A stretch of DNA of 64,000 nucleotides from the NCBI GenBank assembly GCA_002842435.1, contig PHCX01000001.1, positions 1-64,000 of the forward strand. Reading direction: 5' to 3'. The translations under genes and the position numbers were made by a program. Of the stretch, positions 29,165 through 38,921 are shown piece after piece (position 1 is the first letter of the stretch; each line of letters opens with the position of its first letter). The notes under the pieces are model-generated. The model was not told where the DNA came from and searched no databases. It saw only the letters and a program-made list of their open reading frames with translations. Source of the stretch: Betaproteobacteria bacterium HGW-Betaproteobacteria-1 (lineage in GTDB: Bacteria > Pseudomonadota > Gammaproteobacteria > Burkholderiales > Methylophilaceae).

Positions 29165-30424
29165 ATGATGCAAAACCTGCCATTACTGAATACGTCGAAT
29201 GCTGCACCCAAAGCCCATACTCAGGGTGCCTCGAAATCCGGCAACATCACCGGGCAATCCGGCGAGGCCGGTGCATTTCAGCAAAAACTGACGCATCAGA
29301 TTCATCAAAAAAGTGAAACCCGGCAGCAGGCTCAGCAAAGTCAGAACGCCCAGAAAAGTCAGCAAAAAAATGAAGCTGCTGAAGATAAAACCATGGTGGA
29401 TAAGGACACTCCCGCGGCCGACCTCATTCAACGAAAAATAAAGGGCCTTTCAGGCAAGTTGGCGCTGCCTGAAACCCATCGCCAGGATGCTGGCCAGTCA
29501 GGTCCGGCCAAAGCCGTGCTCGAGCATGAAGATGACATCAATATCGTGGATGGCACCCTGATTCCGGCATCGCTCAATGTGCTGGCACAGCTTCAGCAGA
29601 CAGCAAGCGGAGAGGCAGAAGCAGCATCAACCGATCCGGCCTTGGTCAATACAACAGCACTGAAAACAGACGGCTCTACTGCCGTGCCGGCACCGGCAGC
29701 AGGAAAAGAAACACCGTTAATTGCCGAGACCGGCGACGACACAAAACCAGTGCAAACCGGCATGGATAAAAACGGCACGGAAAAACCGGCAATCGCTGCG
29801 GAGAATCCGCGCATGCAAGCTGACAGGCTCAATGGCTTGATATCCGGTAGTGCGAAATTTGACGACATGCTGCCGGAAAACCTGAGCAAGATAGCCGCAA
29901 ACCGAGAACCAATCGCCGGCATGCTGCAGAACCAGCCCGTGTCCACCGCGCAAACTGCAGCAGCCAACCTGGCCAGCACCAACCCGGTCAACAACAGCCT
30001 GATCATGACGCCCCCCGGCAAGGAGGGCTGGGCCCAGGCCATCGGACAACGCGTGATGTGGATGGTCGGCGCTGCACAACAATCGGCAACGCTGACACTG
30101 AACCCGCCGGAAATGGGTCCGCTGCAGATCGTCATCAATGTTCACAATGACAAAACCGACACCGCTTTCTTTTCAGACCGGCAGGAAGTCAGGCAAGCGC
30201 TGCAGGACGGCATGGATAATTTGCGCGAAATGATGAAAGACGCCGGCATCAACCTGGGGCAGACCAACATCAACCAGCGCGACAAGATGGCTCAGGACTT
30301 CACGCAACATCAGCAACAAGCTGCGCGTCAGGATACTGGCAATAGCGCACATGCTGCCGAAGAGGCTTCAGTTTCAACGGTAGCCACACGCTCAGGGCTC
30401 GGCCTGGTCGATACCTTCGCCTGA
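29165..30424 (+). CDS. fliK: Flagellar hook-length control protein FliK
   Basis: A 419-residue secreted ruler. The long N-terminal part is rich in Gln, Lys and Ala with low complexity; the C-terminal domain has the Flg_hook signature (MVGAAQQSATLTLNPPEMG, PLQIVINVHNDKTDTAFFSD, VRQALQDGMDNLREMM). The start at 29165 is preferred because AAGGA lies just before it; an in-frame ATG at 29144 has no ribosome site, and 29168 is also possible. Confidence 0.92.
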   Translation: MMQNLPLLNTSNAAPKAHTQGASKSGNITGQSGEAGAFQQKLTHQIHQKSETRQQAQQSQNAQKSQQKNEAAEDKTMVDKDTPAADLIQRKIKGLSGKLALPETHRQDAGQSGPAKAVLEHEDDINIVDGTLIPASLNVLAQLQQTASGEAEAASTDPALVNTTALKTDGSTAVPAPAAGKETPLIAETGDDTKPVQTGMDKNGTEKPAIAAENPRMQADRLNGLISGSAKFDDMLPENLSKIAANREPIAGMLQNQPVSTAQTAAANLASTNPVNNSLIMTPPGKEGWAQAIGQRVMWMVGAAQQSATLTLNPPEMGPLQIVINVHNDKTDTAFFSDRQEVRQALQDGMDNLREMMKDAGINLGQTNINQRDKMAQDFTQHQQQAARQDTGNSAHAAEEASVSTVATRSGLGLVDTFA

Positions 30425-30570
30425 AGAATAAGGCTGGCCGGACATGCATCGCATACCGCGATGTAGAGTCGGGTGACGCCCGCTCCCGGCAAGGTGTGCC
30501 GCCCTTCGCCGCGGCCTGCCTTCCCGGCACTCCCGGCCGTCCCCACAGATTGTAAGGCCTGATATAACGC
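30425..30570. other. GC-rich spacer with hairpins between fliK and fliL
   Basis: This stretch is much more GC-rich than the flanking AT-richer 30571-30659 and contains the stem CATCGC-5-GCGATG at 30447-30463 and several GC repeats around CCCGGC/GCCGGG. No gene fits it. It may end the fliFGHIJK transcript, or be a remnant of an inserted repeat. The fliL promoter probably lies to its right. Confidence 0.4.
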
Positions 30571-30659
30571 ATATTCCCGCCTCTTTTCCCCGCATTCAGC
30601 GACTCATTCTTTCCCGATAATGAATCCATTCTTAATGCAATGGAAATCAGGAGTACAGA

Positions 30660-31175
30660 ATGGCTCAAGCACCTGCCCCAGAAGAAGTTGTGCCAGGGGA
30701 AGTTAACCCGGAAAAAAGCTCGAAATCCAGGTTCGTCATGATTATCGTCGTGATACTGCTTCTGCTTGGCGGCGGCGGTGCAGCCTGGTATTTCATGCAG
30801 CCGCAAGCTGCCGGAAAAGAGCAGAACGAAGTCAAGGAAGAAGCCAAGGCTGCAAGCGCCGCTCCGGTCTTTATGACCTTGGAAACATTCACCGTCAATC
30901 TGCTACCCGATCCGGGCGAGCAATATCTGCAAACCGACATTTCATTACAACTCGGTAAAGCTGCCAACGAAGCCTTGATCAAACAGTTCATGCCTTTGGT
31001 GAAAGCGCAGACCTTGATGATCCTCTCCAGCAAGAGAAGCTCGGAGATATCGAGCATCGAAGGCAAAAATACCTTGAGTCAGGAAATCGCCGACAACATC
31101 AACAAGCTCCTTGCCCAATCAAGCAAGGAGCCGATAGTCAGCGGCGTGTTCTTCACCTCATTCATCATTCAATAA
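30660..31175 (+). CDS. fliL: Flagellar basal body protein FliL
   Basis: A 171-residue single-pass membrane protein associated with the stator. A short cytoplasmic start is followed by the membrane segment FVMIIVVILLLLGGGGAAWYF and a periplasmic domain with FMTLETFTVNLLPDPGEQYL and GVFFTSFIIQ at the end. RBS is CAGGAG. First gene of fliLMNOPQR after a 235-bp gap, so it may have its own promoter. Confidence 0.95.
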   Translation: MAQAPAPEEVVPGEVNPEKSSKSRFVMIIVVILLLLGGGGAAWYFMQPQAAGKEQNEVKEEAKAASAAPVFMTLETFTVNLLPDPGEQYLQTDISLQLGKAANEALIKQFMPLVKAQTLMILSSKRSSEISSIEGKNTLSQEIADNINKLLAQSSKEPIVSGVFFTSFIIQ

Positions 31176-31196
31176 CTTGTAACCAGCGCCGCCATC

Positions 31197-32201
31197 ATGG
31201 TCGATAATTTTCTTTCGCAAGATGAAGTCGATGCCCTCCTGAAGGGGGTCACCGGCGAGCAGGACGAGGTCAAGAACGAGATCGACCCGTCCGCGATCCG
31301 GGATTACAACCTCGCCACGCAGGAACGGATCGTGCGCGGCAGGTTGCCGACGCTGGAAATCATTAACGAGCGTTTTGCCCGTCTGCTACGCATCGGGCTG
31401 TTCAATTTCCTCAGGCGCACTTCCGAGGTCTCCGTCGGCTCGGTACGCATCAGCAAATACAGCGACTTCATCCGCAACCTGGTCGTCCCTACCAACCTGA
31501 ACCTGGTGCAGATCAAGCCTTTCCGCGGTACCGCGCTGATGATTTTCGACCCCAACCTGGTGTTTCTGCTGGTGGACAACCTGTTTGGCGGCGACGGCCG
31601 CTTTCATACACGGGTTGAGGGCCGCGATTTCACCCAGACGGAACAGCGCATCATCAAGCGCCTGCTGGATATCGTCACTGAAACCTATATGAAATCCTGG
31701 GAGCCGGTTTACCGGATCGAGTGCGAATATGTGCGTTCGGAAATGAATACGCAGTTCGCCAATATCGCCACGCCTAATGAGGTCGTCGTTTCGACCACCT
31801 TCACGATTGAGCTGGGCGATGTCAGCGGAGAACTTCACTTCTGCATGCCCTACTCCATGATAGAGCCGATACGCGACATTCTCAGCTCCAGCCTGCAAGG
31901 CGAAGTGCTGGGCGTCGACCGGCGCTGGGTACGGCTGATGACACAACAGATCCAGGGCGCAGAAGTTGAACTGGTCACCGACCTGGCCAAAGCCAGAATG
32001 ACACTGAACGATGTATTGAACATGAAGGTCGGCGACGTGATCCCGCTTTCACTTTCAGAGACGGTCGAGGCCAAGGTCGACAACGTGCCGGTGATGGAAT
32101 GCAAATACGGAATATTTAACGGGCAATACGCATTACGCGTGGAAAAGCTTTTGCGAGCCAATTCTACGGAATATGTAAAGGGAGAACAGTATGGCGACTG
32201 A
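31197..32201 (+). CDS. fliM: Flagellar motor switch protein FliM
   Basis: A 334-residue switch protein, same length as in E. coli. The N-terminal CheY-P-binding peptide is present (FLSQDEVDALLKGV), then the CheC-like middle domain with LFGGDGRFHTR and a C-terminal SpoA domain. It forms the C ring with FliG and FliN. It overlaps fliN by 11 bp. Confidence 0.97.
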   Translation: MVDNFLSQDEVDALLKGVTGEQDEVKNEIDPSAIRDYNLATQERIVRGRLPTLEIINERFARLLRIGLFNFLRRTSEVSVGSVRISKYSDFIRNLVVPTNLNLVQIKPFRGTALMIFDPNLVFLLVDNLFGGDGRFHTRVEGRDFTQTEQRIIKRLLDIVTETYMKSWEPVYRIECEYVRSEMNTQFANIATPNEVVVSTTFTIELGDVSGELHFCMPYSMIEPIRDILSSSLQGEVLGVDRRWVRLMTQQIQGAEVELVTDLAKARMTLNDVLNMKVGDVIPLSLSETVEAKVDNVPVMECKYGIFNGQYALRVEKLLRANSTEYVKGEQYGD

Positions 32202-32613
32202 AGATGAGATCAACACTGAAACCGCAGTGGAAGATGATTGGGGAGCAGCAATGGCAGAACAGGCTGAAGCTTCCGCAGTGTTGCAGGCCAAGCCAGAGAA
32301 TAGCCAGGTCTTTGCTGAATTCTCAGACCAGAACAAGCTGACCGACACGCAAAACGATATCGACTTCATTCTCGACATCCCGGTACAGCTGACTGTTGAG
32401 CTTGGCCGCACCAAGATCGCGATCAAGAATCTATTGCAACTGGCTCAAGGCTCTGTGGTTGAGCTGGACGGCATGGCTGGCGAACCGATGGACGTTCTGG
32501 TCAATGGTTGCCTGATCGCGCAAGGTGAAGTCGTGGTGGTGAATGACAAGTTCGGCATCCGCCTGACCGACATCATCACCCCGGCTGAACGCATCCGCAA
32601 ACTGAACAAGTAA
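32191..32613 (+). CDS. fliN: Flagellar motor switch protein FliN
   Basis: A 140-residue C-ring protein. An acidic N-terminal tail precedes the SpoA domain (ILDIPVQLTVELGRTKIAIK, VVELDGMAGEPMDVLVNG, VVVNDKFGIRLTDIITP). Length matches the E. coli protein (137). It overlaps fliM and lies 8 bp before fliO. Confidence 0.97.
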   Translation: MATEDEINTETAVEDDWGAAMAEQAEASAVLQAKPENSQVFAEFSDQNKLTDTQNDIDFILDIPVQLTVELGRTKIAIKNLLQLAQGSVVELDGMAGEPMDVLVNGCLIAQGEVVVVNDKFGIRLTDIITPAERIRKLNK

Positions 32614-32621
32614 GCATAAAA

Positions 32622-33101
32622 ATGAACACTCGCCGTTTCCCGCACCTTTCCAGCCCGGCATTTCTGACTGGTCCGGCTTTCCTGGCCAGCCTGGTTTTCC
32701 TGCCGGGCGTAGCAGGCGCTGCTGAAACTGCCAGCATCTCTGCGGCCGGCAGTGCCGTACAAGTCATCTTCGGCTTGATCATGGTACTGGGCGTCATGAT
32801 GCTGATTGCCTGGCTGTTCAAGCGCTATGCGCCGGGCATCGGCCAGAACAACAGTGTTGCCCGCATCGTAGGCGGCGTCAGTGTAGGTAATCGTGAACGC
32901 GTGCTGGTAATAGAAGTGGCTGACCGCTGGCTGGTGGTTGGCGTCTCGCCGAGCCAGGTGACCAGTATCGCCAATCTTGAAGCAGGCCAGGCCAACACCG
33001 AACAACTGAACCAACACTCGACGGCGACCCATCCGTTCGCAAAGTGGCTGACGCAATCCATGAGCCGGACCCAGTCGATCAATCCACCAGAAAGTAGATA
33101 A
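32622..33101 (+). CDS. fliO: Flagellar biosynthesis protein FliO
   Basis: A 159-residue membrane protein that aids FliP assembly in the export gate. A signal-like N-terminus ends in VAGAAET; a membrane helix follows at about 45-67 ([20 protein letters not shown]), then a cytoplasmic domain with [20 protein letters not shown]. fliP starts 2 bp after its stop. Confidence 0.92.
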   Translation: MNTRRFPHLSSPAFLTGPAFLASLVFLPGVAGAAETASISAAGSAVQVIFGLIMVLGVMMLIAWLFKRYAPGIGQNNSVARIVGGVSVGNRERVLVIEVADRWLVVGVSPSQVTSIANLEAGQANTEQLNQHSTATHPFAKWLTQSMSRTQSINPPESR

Positions 33102-33103
33102 CC

Positions 33104-33934
33104 ATGCGTTCAAGTCTACTGAACCAGTTCACCATGCAAAAAACCCTGACTCGATTTTTACCGGGATTCAGCAAGCGTCGCGCAGCCGCGCTCAGCCTGG
33201 CCATTTTCCTGTCTGCGCTGATAGCGATGCTGTTCTCATTCAATGCAACGGCCGCCGATGCCGGCCTCCCGGTCATCAACGCCACCCCGACCGCGGGCGG
33301 CGGCCAGAATTACACGCTGAGCCTGCAGACCCTGCTGCTGCTCACATCGCTGACTTTCCTGCCCGCCTTGTTACTGATGATGACCGGCTTTACGCGCATC
33401 ATTATCGTCCTGTCCCTGCTCAGGCAAGCGCTCGGCACGCAATCCACGCCGCCCGGCCAGGTACTGATCGGCCTCGCATTGTTCCTGACCTTTTTTGTCA
33501 TGGGCCCGGTCTTCGACAAAATATACGCCGAGGCTTACCAGCCATTTGCCGAGAACAGGATCACCATGCAGCAGGCCATGGAAAATGGCGCCCAACCGCT
33601 CAAGGCTTTCATGTTGAAACAAACGCGCGAAGCCGACCTCGCATTGTTCATCAAGATGTCGCAAAGCGAAGCACCGGAGACTGCTGAGGATGTCTCACTG
33701 CGCGTACTGATTCCCGCCTTCATGACGAGCGAACTGAAGACCGCGTTCCAGATCGGCTTTGCCATTTTCATCCCGTTCCTCATCATCGACATGGTGGTGG
33801 CCAGCGTATTGATGGCGATGGGCATGATGATGGTATCGCCGGTGATTGTCGCGCTGCCGTTCAAGTTGATGTTGTTCGTCCTGGTTGATGGCTGGCAGCT
33901 GATTCTCGGCTCGCTCGCGCAGAGTTTCTATTAG
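33104..33934 (+). CDS. fliP: Flagellar export gate protein FliP
   Basis: A 276-residue export-gate subunit. An N-terminal signal sequence ends near FNATAADAG, and conserved membrane blocks follow: [40 protein letters not shown], and [19 protein letters not shown]. It is longer than the 245-residue E. coli protein because of the N-terminal extension; an internal Met at codon 11 is an alternative start. Confidence 0.96.
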   Translation: MRSSLLNQFTMQKTLTRFLPGFSKRRAAALSLAIFLSALIAMLFSFNATAADAGLPVINATPTAGGGQNYTLSLQTLLLLTSLTFLPALLLMMTGFTRIIIVLSLLRQALGTQSTPPGQVLIGLALFLTFFVMGPVFDKIYAEAYQPFAENRITMQQAMENGAQPLKAFMLKQTREADLALFIKMSQSEAPETAEDVSLRVLIPAFMTSELKTAFQIGFAIFIPFLIIDMVVASVLMAMGMMMVSPVIVALPFKLMLFVLVDGWQLILGSLAQSFY

Positions 33935-33960
33935 CGCCGGATAAAAAGGAGGACAAGCTC

Positions 33961-34230
33961 ATGAATCCGGAAAGCGTGATGGATATCGGCCGCCAGGCGA
34001 TCTATATCACCATCATCGTCGCCTCTCCCATGCTGTTGACCGCATTGATCGTCGGCCTGGTCGTGAGTATTTTCCAGGCAGCAACCCAGATCAACGAAAC
34101 CACCCTGTCCTTCATCCCGAAGCTGTTCGGTATTCTCGCGGTGCTGGGCATTGCCGGCCCATGGATGCTCACGGTGATGACTGACTATATGCGACAGGTA
34201 TTGACCAACGTACCGATGATCGCAGGTTAA
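33961..34230 (+). CDS. fliQ: Flagellar export gate protein FliQ
   Basis: An 89-residue two-helix membrane protein of the export gate, identical in length to E. coli FliQ. Signature segments are QAIYITIIVASPMLLTALIV and QINETTLSFIPKLFGILA. RBS is AAGGAGG. Confidence 0.96.
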   Translation: MNPESVMDIGRQAIYITIIVASPMLLTALIVGLVVSIFQAATQINETTLSFIPKLFGILAVLGIAGPWMLTVMTDYMRQVLTNVPMIAG

Positions 34231-34280
34231 TCGGGAAACCTCGGGCGTGTTTCCGTCTCCACACATCAACCCGCAACATC

Positions 34281-35081
34281 ATGATCTCCATTAGCACCGA
34301 CATGCTGCAGGCCTGGATCAGCGGCCTGCTCTGGCCGCTGACCAGAGTCCTCGGCATGATTGCGGTCGCCCCGATTTTCGGCCACAGATCCTTGCCTGCA
34401 AGATTCAAGGTCGCACTGGGGGTTTTCATCACCCTGGCGATCATGCCCGGCTTGCCACCCATGCCGACCGCCGACATGTTCTCGATCCAGGGGGTTGCCA
34501 TCCTCATTCAGCAACTGCTGATCGGCGTCGCCATCGGCTTCACCATGCGCATTGCATTTGCTGCCGTGGATATGGCCGGCCACTTCTGCGCAATGTCCAT
34601 GGGCCTCGGTTTTGCAACCTTCTTCGACCCTCAATCAAGCGGGCAAACCACGGCAGTTACACAATTGTTCGTGGTACTCGCCATGCTGTTCTTCCTGAGC
34701 ATGAATGGTCACCTGATCCTGATCATGGCCGTCACCGAAAGCTTCATGACCATCCCGATCTCGCTGGGCCCGGAAACCGGAATCAACTTCGTCAGGATCG
34801 TCACCTGGGGCGAACACATTTTCAGTGCAGGGCTGCAACTGGCGCTCCCCGTGATTGCGGCGCTGCTTATTGCCAACCTTGCACTCGGTATCCTCAGCCG
34901 CACCGCCCCCCAACTCAACCTGTTCGGCATCGGCTTCCCGATCACCATCAGCATCGGGCTGATTGTCATTGCACTTGCTTTCCCGAGAATGACCGTGCCG
35001 CTGGAACGTCTGATCAACGATAGCTTCAACACCATCGATCAGCTCTCGATGCCATCCCCTCCCTTGCCGCTGCCGGAATAA
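34281..35081 (+). CDS. fliR: Flagellar export gate protein FliR
   Basis: A 266-residue polytopic membrane protein of the export gate. Typical FliR blocks: LLWPLTRVLGMIAVAPIFGH, AGHFCAMSMGLGFATFFDP, and RTAPQLNLFGIGFPITISIG. It is the last gene of the fliLMNOPQR run. flhB and flhA do not follow and must lie elsewhere. Confidence 0.96.
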   Translation: MISISTDMLQAWISGLLWPLTRVLGMIAVAPIFGHRSLPARFKVALGVFITLAIMPGLPPMPTADMFSIQGVAILIQQLLIGVAIGFTMRIAFAAVDMAGHFCAMSMGLGFATFFDPQSSGQTTAVTQLFVVLAMLFFLSMNGHLILIMAVTESFMTIPISLGPETGINFVRIVTWGEHIFSAGLQLALPVIAALLIANLALGILSRTAPQLNLFGIGFPITISIGLIVIALAFPRMTVPLERLINDSFNTIDQLSMPSPPLPLPE

Positions 35082-35101
35082 ATCAACGGCGGATTCAGGC
35101 C

Positions 35102-35128
35102 AAAAAAAAGCCACCCGGTTAAGGTGGC
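35102..35128 (-). terminator. Intrinsic terminator of the flg operon
   Basis: On the minus strand GCCACC-7-GGTGGC is followed by eight U, a textbook Rho-independent terminator. It lies 175 bp beyond the flgL stop and 21 bp past the convergent fliR stop. No U run follows it on the plus strand. Confidence 0.85.
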
Positions 35129-35302
35129 ATTGCTGAAAGGAGACTCAGCACATCCCCAGGGAAACACTGATTAAATGGCTGCGCGGGCGAATTGTCGCGT
35201 TGCGCGGTACTCACAACCTCGCTGTATAAACCATACTATCTCGGCTGTTGCGTGCCGGGCGCCTTACACTTCATCCCGCTCGCTCATCCAATCAGCGCTT
35301 CC

Positions 35303-36217
35303 CTAGAAATAATTGAACAGCGACAACCCCGTCGTCTTTACAAAGGTTTTCTGCGCCGCTTCGAGAATCACCTGCTGCTGCGAAATATCCGAAATCGCCT
35401 TGGCGTAATCCAGCTCCTCCACTTCCGACAGCGATTGCGCGTATTGCAGGCTCAGTTCCTGGCCAAACTCTTCGAGTGCATCCAGCTCATTCAGACGTGT
35501 GCCGACCATGGCGCGCGTTGCCAGCACGGTATCCACACCTTGATCGATGCTGGTTTGTGCCGTCACCAATCCTGCAGAAAAGGCTGCTGCCGTTGCCGCA
35601 TCGGTAATCGGAACATCAAGCAGATCGGCAAAATCATTGAGCGTCTGGAAAATATCATTACCGCCTGCCTGGAAAACCGCAGCTCCGGTGTCTGCGACCT
35701 CCATTTGCCGTGTAGCGCCGACTTGCAGCAAACGCTGTTGACTATCACCTTGATACAACGCGCCGGTGGCCGTTTTGGCAAAAGCCGGCGTTTGGCTCTG
35801 ATAGCCCGCAAAAATGTAATTCCCCGCGGCATCCTTGGTATTGGCCAGACCGATCAACTGATCGAGGGCTCCGCGCATTTCCATCGCCAGGAAGCTGCGC
35901 TCGGTATCCGAGTAGGCGCCATTACCTGCGGCGACCATGGAGGATTTCACCGAGAGCAGCAAATTGGTCACATTATTCAGCGTCGATTCTTCAACGCCAA
36001 GATTGCTGACTGCCGCCTGGCGGTTGAGAGCATGCTGATCGTTGATGCCGCTGGCCTGTCTGATTTGCAGCGCACGCGAAGCACCTACCGGATCATCCGA
36101 AGGTGACTGGATTTTCCTGCCGGTCGAGATCTGCTGTTGCAGCTTCGCCTGCGAACTTGTCAGTTCGCTGATGCGTGATATCCCGCTTTGAAAAATGATA
36201 TTGCTACTTACCCGCAT
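35303..36217 (-). CDS. flgL: Hook-filament junction protein FlgL (HAP3)
   Basis: A 304-residue flagellin-like junction protein. N-terminal MRVSSNIIFQSGISRISELTS and QLQQQISTGRKIQSPSDDPVG-type sequence, and the C-terminal helix AISDISQQQVILEAAQKTFV, mark the family. RBS is AAAGGAATC. It follows flgK by 19 bp; the operon ends at the terminator near 35110. Confidence 0.95.
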   Translation of the reverse strand: MRVSSNIIFQSGISRISELTSSQAKLQQQISTGRKIQSPSDDPVGASRALQIRQASGINDQHALNRQAAVSNLGVEESTLNNVTNLLLSVKSSMVAAGNGAYSDTERSFLAMEMRGALDQLIGLANTKDAAGNYIFAGYQSQTPAFAKTATGALYQGDSQQRLLQVGATRQMEVADTGAAVFQAGGNDIFQTLNDFADLLDVPITDAATAAAFSAGLVTAQTSIDQGVDTVLATRAMVGTRLNELDALEEFGQELSLQYAQSLSEVEELDYAKAISDISQQQVILEAAQKTFVKTTGLSLFNYF

Positions 36218-36236
36218 GTTGATTCCTTTTCTCTGA

Positions 36237-37874
36237 CTATCGGCCTATGGTCAGTAACAGCTCAAACAGCTGGCTGGCGATCTGCATCATCTTGCCCGCA
36301 GCCTGATAAGCTTGCTGATAACGCATCAGGTTGGCAGCTTCTTCATCCAGATTGACGCCGGAGAAGGCTTGCTGGGCATTGTAGGCACCCTCCAGCATCT
36401 TGGCCTCGGCTTCGCTCATAACCTTGAGTTCGTTGGTCTTGTTGCCCACCAGGCTCACCAGTTGACTATAGGCACCTTCATAACTGGTGGTACCGCCCGC
36501 TGTCGTCAGCGCAGATTGCAAAGCCGCCAGCTTGAGCGCGTTGCCGTTATCGGAGCTACCCGCCGTTGGCAACTCGGCCAGCGCAATCTTGTTGATATCG
36601 CTGATGGCAACGGAGAAACCGTTGGCAGCCATGACGGTAGGCTTGATGAGGAAGGAGTCATTGGCCTGCATGCTGCCGCTGGCGATATTGATTTCCAGCC
36701 CATCGACGGTTTGCGGCATGCTGGCAAAAGTCTGGAATGCACCGGTATCCTGCTGCGTCAGTATGTAATTGCTGCCATCGTAGGAAAGACGATAGTTGCT
36801 GCCATTGAGCGCGCTGGCATTGTCGATTGAGACATCGAGTACCGCATCACCGGTATTGTTGACACTGCCGCTAACCACCGGCCCCGGCACATTGAAGAAC
36901 ACGCCGCCTGCGTTGCCGGACTTGTCATAGCCTTGCATGTGCTGGGCGTTGAAGGTTTCCGCCAGCGTCACGGCAATCATGCCCAGCTGACCGCGTATGG
37001 TATCCAGTGATTTTTCACGGAACTGCACCAGACCGCCCAGTTTTCCGCCCGAGAGACTGTGACTGCCCAGCACCACAGTACCGGAGTTACCGTTGTAACC
37101 GACTTCCATGCGATTTGGGTCGCTCTCGGAGCGTATGGTCGAGAGCGTATAACGGTTCTTGCCGACGACCAGAGGCTGGCCATTGCCGATAAAGACGTTG
37201 TAGGTGCCATCCTCTTGCGCAACGACATCAACCTTGATCTGCTTGCTCAGTTCAGCAATGATCTGATCGCGCTGGTCCATCAGGTCATTGGGAGGTCCCA
37301 CGCCATTGTTGAGCGCCGCTTCAATACTCTTGTTGAGCTGCTGCAGTTGTTGCGAGTAGGAGTTGATCAGGCCTACACTGGCATTCACCTCCGCATTTAC
37401 ATTGCCTTCTATCTCGGCAAGGCGGCTACCCAACCCCTGAAATCGTGATGCCAGGGATTGCGCCTGCGATAGCAGGGTTTGGCGGCTGGCTGGATCACCC
37501 GGATTGGCAGATGCGGTCTGTACGCTGTCAAAGAAATTTTGAATGACGGGAGACAAGCCGGCGCTGGAGTTGGAGAGCAGGTTGTCGATGTAAGACATTT
37601 GCGCGGCATAGGTGCTCATCTCGTTGCTGCTGGTGAGACTGCTGCTGTATTGCCTGCTCAGAATCTCGTTATAGATACGCTGAATGCCCAAGACCTCGGT
37701 ACCCTGGCCCACATAGCCATAGCCGAAATTCTGTGCCTGGGCCGCGCCTTGTATCACCACTTGGCGGGTGTAGCCGGGGGTGGAAGCGTTGGCGATATTA
37801 TGCCCGGTAACACTCATGCCTACCTGTGCTGCATTCAGCGCAGTCTTACCGATGTCGAGTATGCTCGATGCCAT
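36237..37874 (-). CDS. flgK: Hook-filament junction protein FlgK (HAP1)
   Basis: A 545-residue junction protein, close to E. coli FlgK (547). The N-terminal rod/hook motif is ALNAAQVGMSVTGHNIANAS with TPGYTRQ, and the C-terminal helix is EEAANLMRYQQAYQAAGKMM. RBS is CAGGATG. A good FliA promoter lies 31 bp before the start, which allows flgKL to be expressed late independently of the flgB-J operon. Confidence 0.97.
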   Translation of the reverse strand: MASSILDIGKTALNAAQVGMSVTGHNIANASTPGYTRQVVIQGAAQAQNFGYGYVGQGTEVLGIQRIYNEILSRQYSSSLTSSNEMSTYAAQMSYIDNLLSNSSAGLSPVIQNFFDSVQTASANPGDPASRQTLLSQAQSLASRFQGLGSRLAEIEGNVNAEVNASVGLINSYSQQLQQLNKSIEAALNNGVGPPNDLMDQRDQIIAELSKQIKVDVVAQEDGTYNVFIGNGQPLVVGKNRYTLSTIRSESDPNRMEVGYNGNSGTVVLGSHSLSGGKLGGLVQFREKSLDTIRGQLGMIAVTLAETFNAQHMQGYDKSGNAGGVFFNVPGPVVSGSVNNTGDAVLDVSIDNASALNGSNYRLSYDGSNYILTQQDTGAFQTFASMPQTVDGLEINIASGSMQANDSFLIKPTVMAANGFSVAISDINKIALAELPTAGSSDNGNALKLAALQSALTTAGGTTSYEGAYSQLVSLVGNKTNELKVMSEAEAKMLEGAYNAQQAFSGVNLDEEAANLMRYQQAYQAAGKMMQIASQLFELLLTIGR

Positions 37875-37904
37875 GATCCATCCTGCCCAATCTATTTAAT
37901 CACT

Positions 37905-37931
37905 ATGTCGGCAGCTTCCGACGAAACTTGA
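37905..37931 (-). promoter_or_regulatory. Sigma-28 (FliA) promoter for flgKL
   Basis: On the minus strand TCAAGTTT, 11 bases and GCCGACAT match TAAAGTTT-N11-GCCGATAA with three mismatches in total and exact spacing. The site ends 31 bp upstream of flgK. flgKL is a known FliA-responsive transcript in enterobacteria. Confidence 0.7.
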
Positions 37932-38015
37932 TACCCCAGCTAACCCGAATATTTCAAAAATTTCACGCGAATTCATGAAACATCCGGACTAAAATCATGC
38001 CCCGGCCTTGCCGGA

Positions 38016-38918
38016 TCAGGCTGCAGAGGTGCGCTGTATGACCTTGATCAATTTATCCGCATAGTTGGGATCCGTCGCATAGCCTGCCTGCTGCATGGCA
38101 TGGGCATAGCCATCCGGATGCTGCAAATTACCCATGACAGCCTGATAACGCGGATTCTTGCTGATGAGATTGGCAAAGTCCCTGAATGCATCGGCATAGG
38201 AGTCATAGGCACGGAATTTCTCGACGCGCTGGACCTTTTCGCCGTTGATGTATTCGGTGGTCATGGTCTCGGCCACCTTGCCATTCCAATTGCCCGTGGC
38301 CTTGATGCCGAACAGGTTATGGCTGGGGCTGCCATCCGCATGTTTGATCTCATGCTTGCCCCAACCGCTTTCCAGCGCAGCCTGCCCTACCATGAACTGT
38401 GCGGGGATACCGCTCTTGAGGCTGGCTTCCTGCGCGTAACCCATCATTCTTTGCTGGAAATTACCTGCGTGCCCGGCTTCATGACGTGGGCTTGCCGCAT
38501 TCAACGACTGTGCCATTTTCTGGATCAAGGCTGTTGGAATCGCCGATACCTCATCCGGTTTTTCTGCTGCACCGGTGCCATTCATCGGCATATCCGGCGC
38601 AACCGTGCCGGTGGTCTTGGTGAGCTGGCGTATCAGCACATCAGCCAGCCCCATGCCTTTGGATGCCAGCGATTGACTTAGTTGCTGGTCGAGCATGGCA
38701 GTATAGGTACGCGTCTGGTCGCTCTCGAACATGCCTTCCTGCGGCGTCGCATCGCGCATGCTTTTCAGCATCATGTTGAGAAACATCGCCTCGAACTGTT
38801 TCGCTGTTTCACGTATCGCTTCCGGCGAATTCTCTTTGGCCGCTGCCCGGAGATTGTTCAGGCCGTTGCTGTCGAGCGCCAGTTTGCTGCTGAGATCGGG
38901 CTGGTTGATCATGAGCAT
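38016..38918 (-). CDS. flgJ: Rod-capping protein and muramidase FlgJ
   Basis: A 300-residue two-domain protein. The N-terminal rod-binding half has AKQFEAMFLNMMLKSMRDAT; the C-terminal half is a glucosaminidase/muramidase domain with AQFMVGQAALESGWGKHE and SHNLFGIKATGNW. It caps the growing rod and opens the peptidoglycan. It starts 3 bp after flgI. Confidence 0.95.
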   Translation of the reverse strand: MLMINQPDLSSKLALDSNGLNNLRAAAKENSPEAIRETAKQFEAMFLNMMLKSMRDATPQEGMFESDQTRTYTAMLDQQLSQSLASKGMGLADVLIRQLTKTTGTVAPDMPMNGTGAAEKPDEVSAIPTALIQKMAQSLNAASPRHEAGHAGNFQQRMMGYAQEASLKSGIPAQFMVGQAALESGWGKHEIKHADGSPSHNLFGIKATGNWNGKVAETMTTEYINGEKVQRVEKFRAYDSYADAFRDFANLISKNPRYQAVMGNLQHPDGYAHAMQQAGYATDPNYADKLIKVIQRTSAA

Positions 38919-38921
38919 GCC

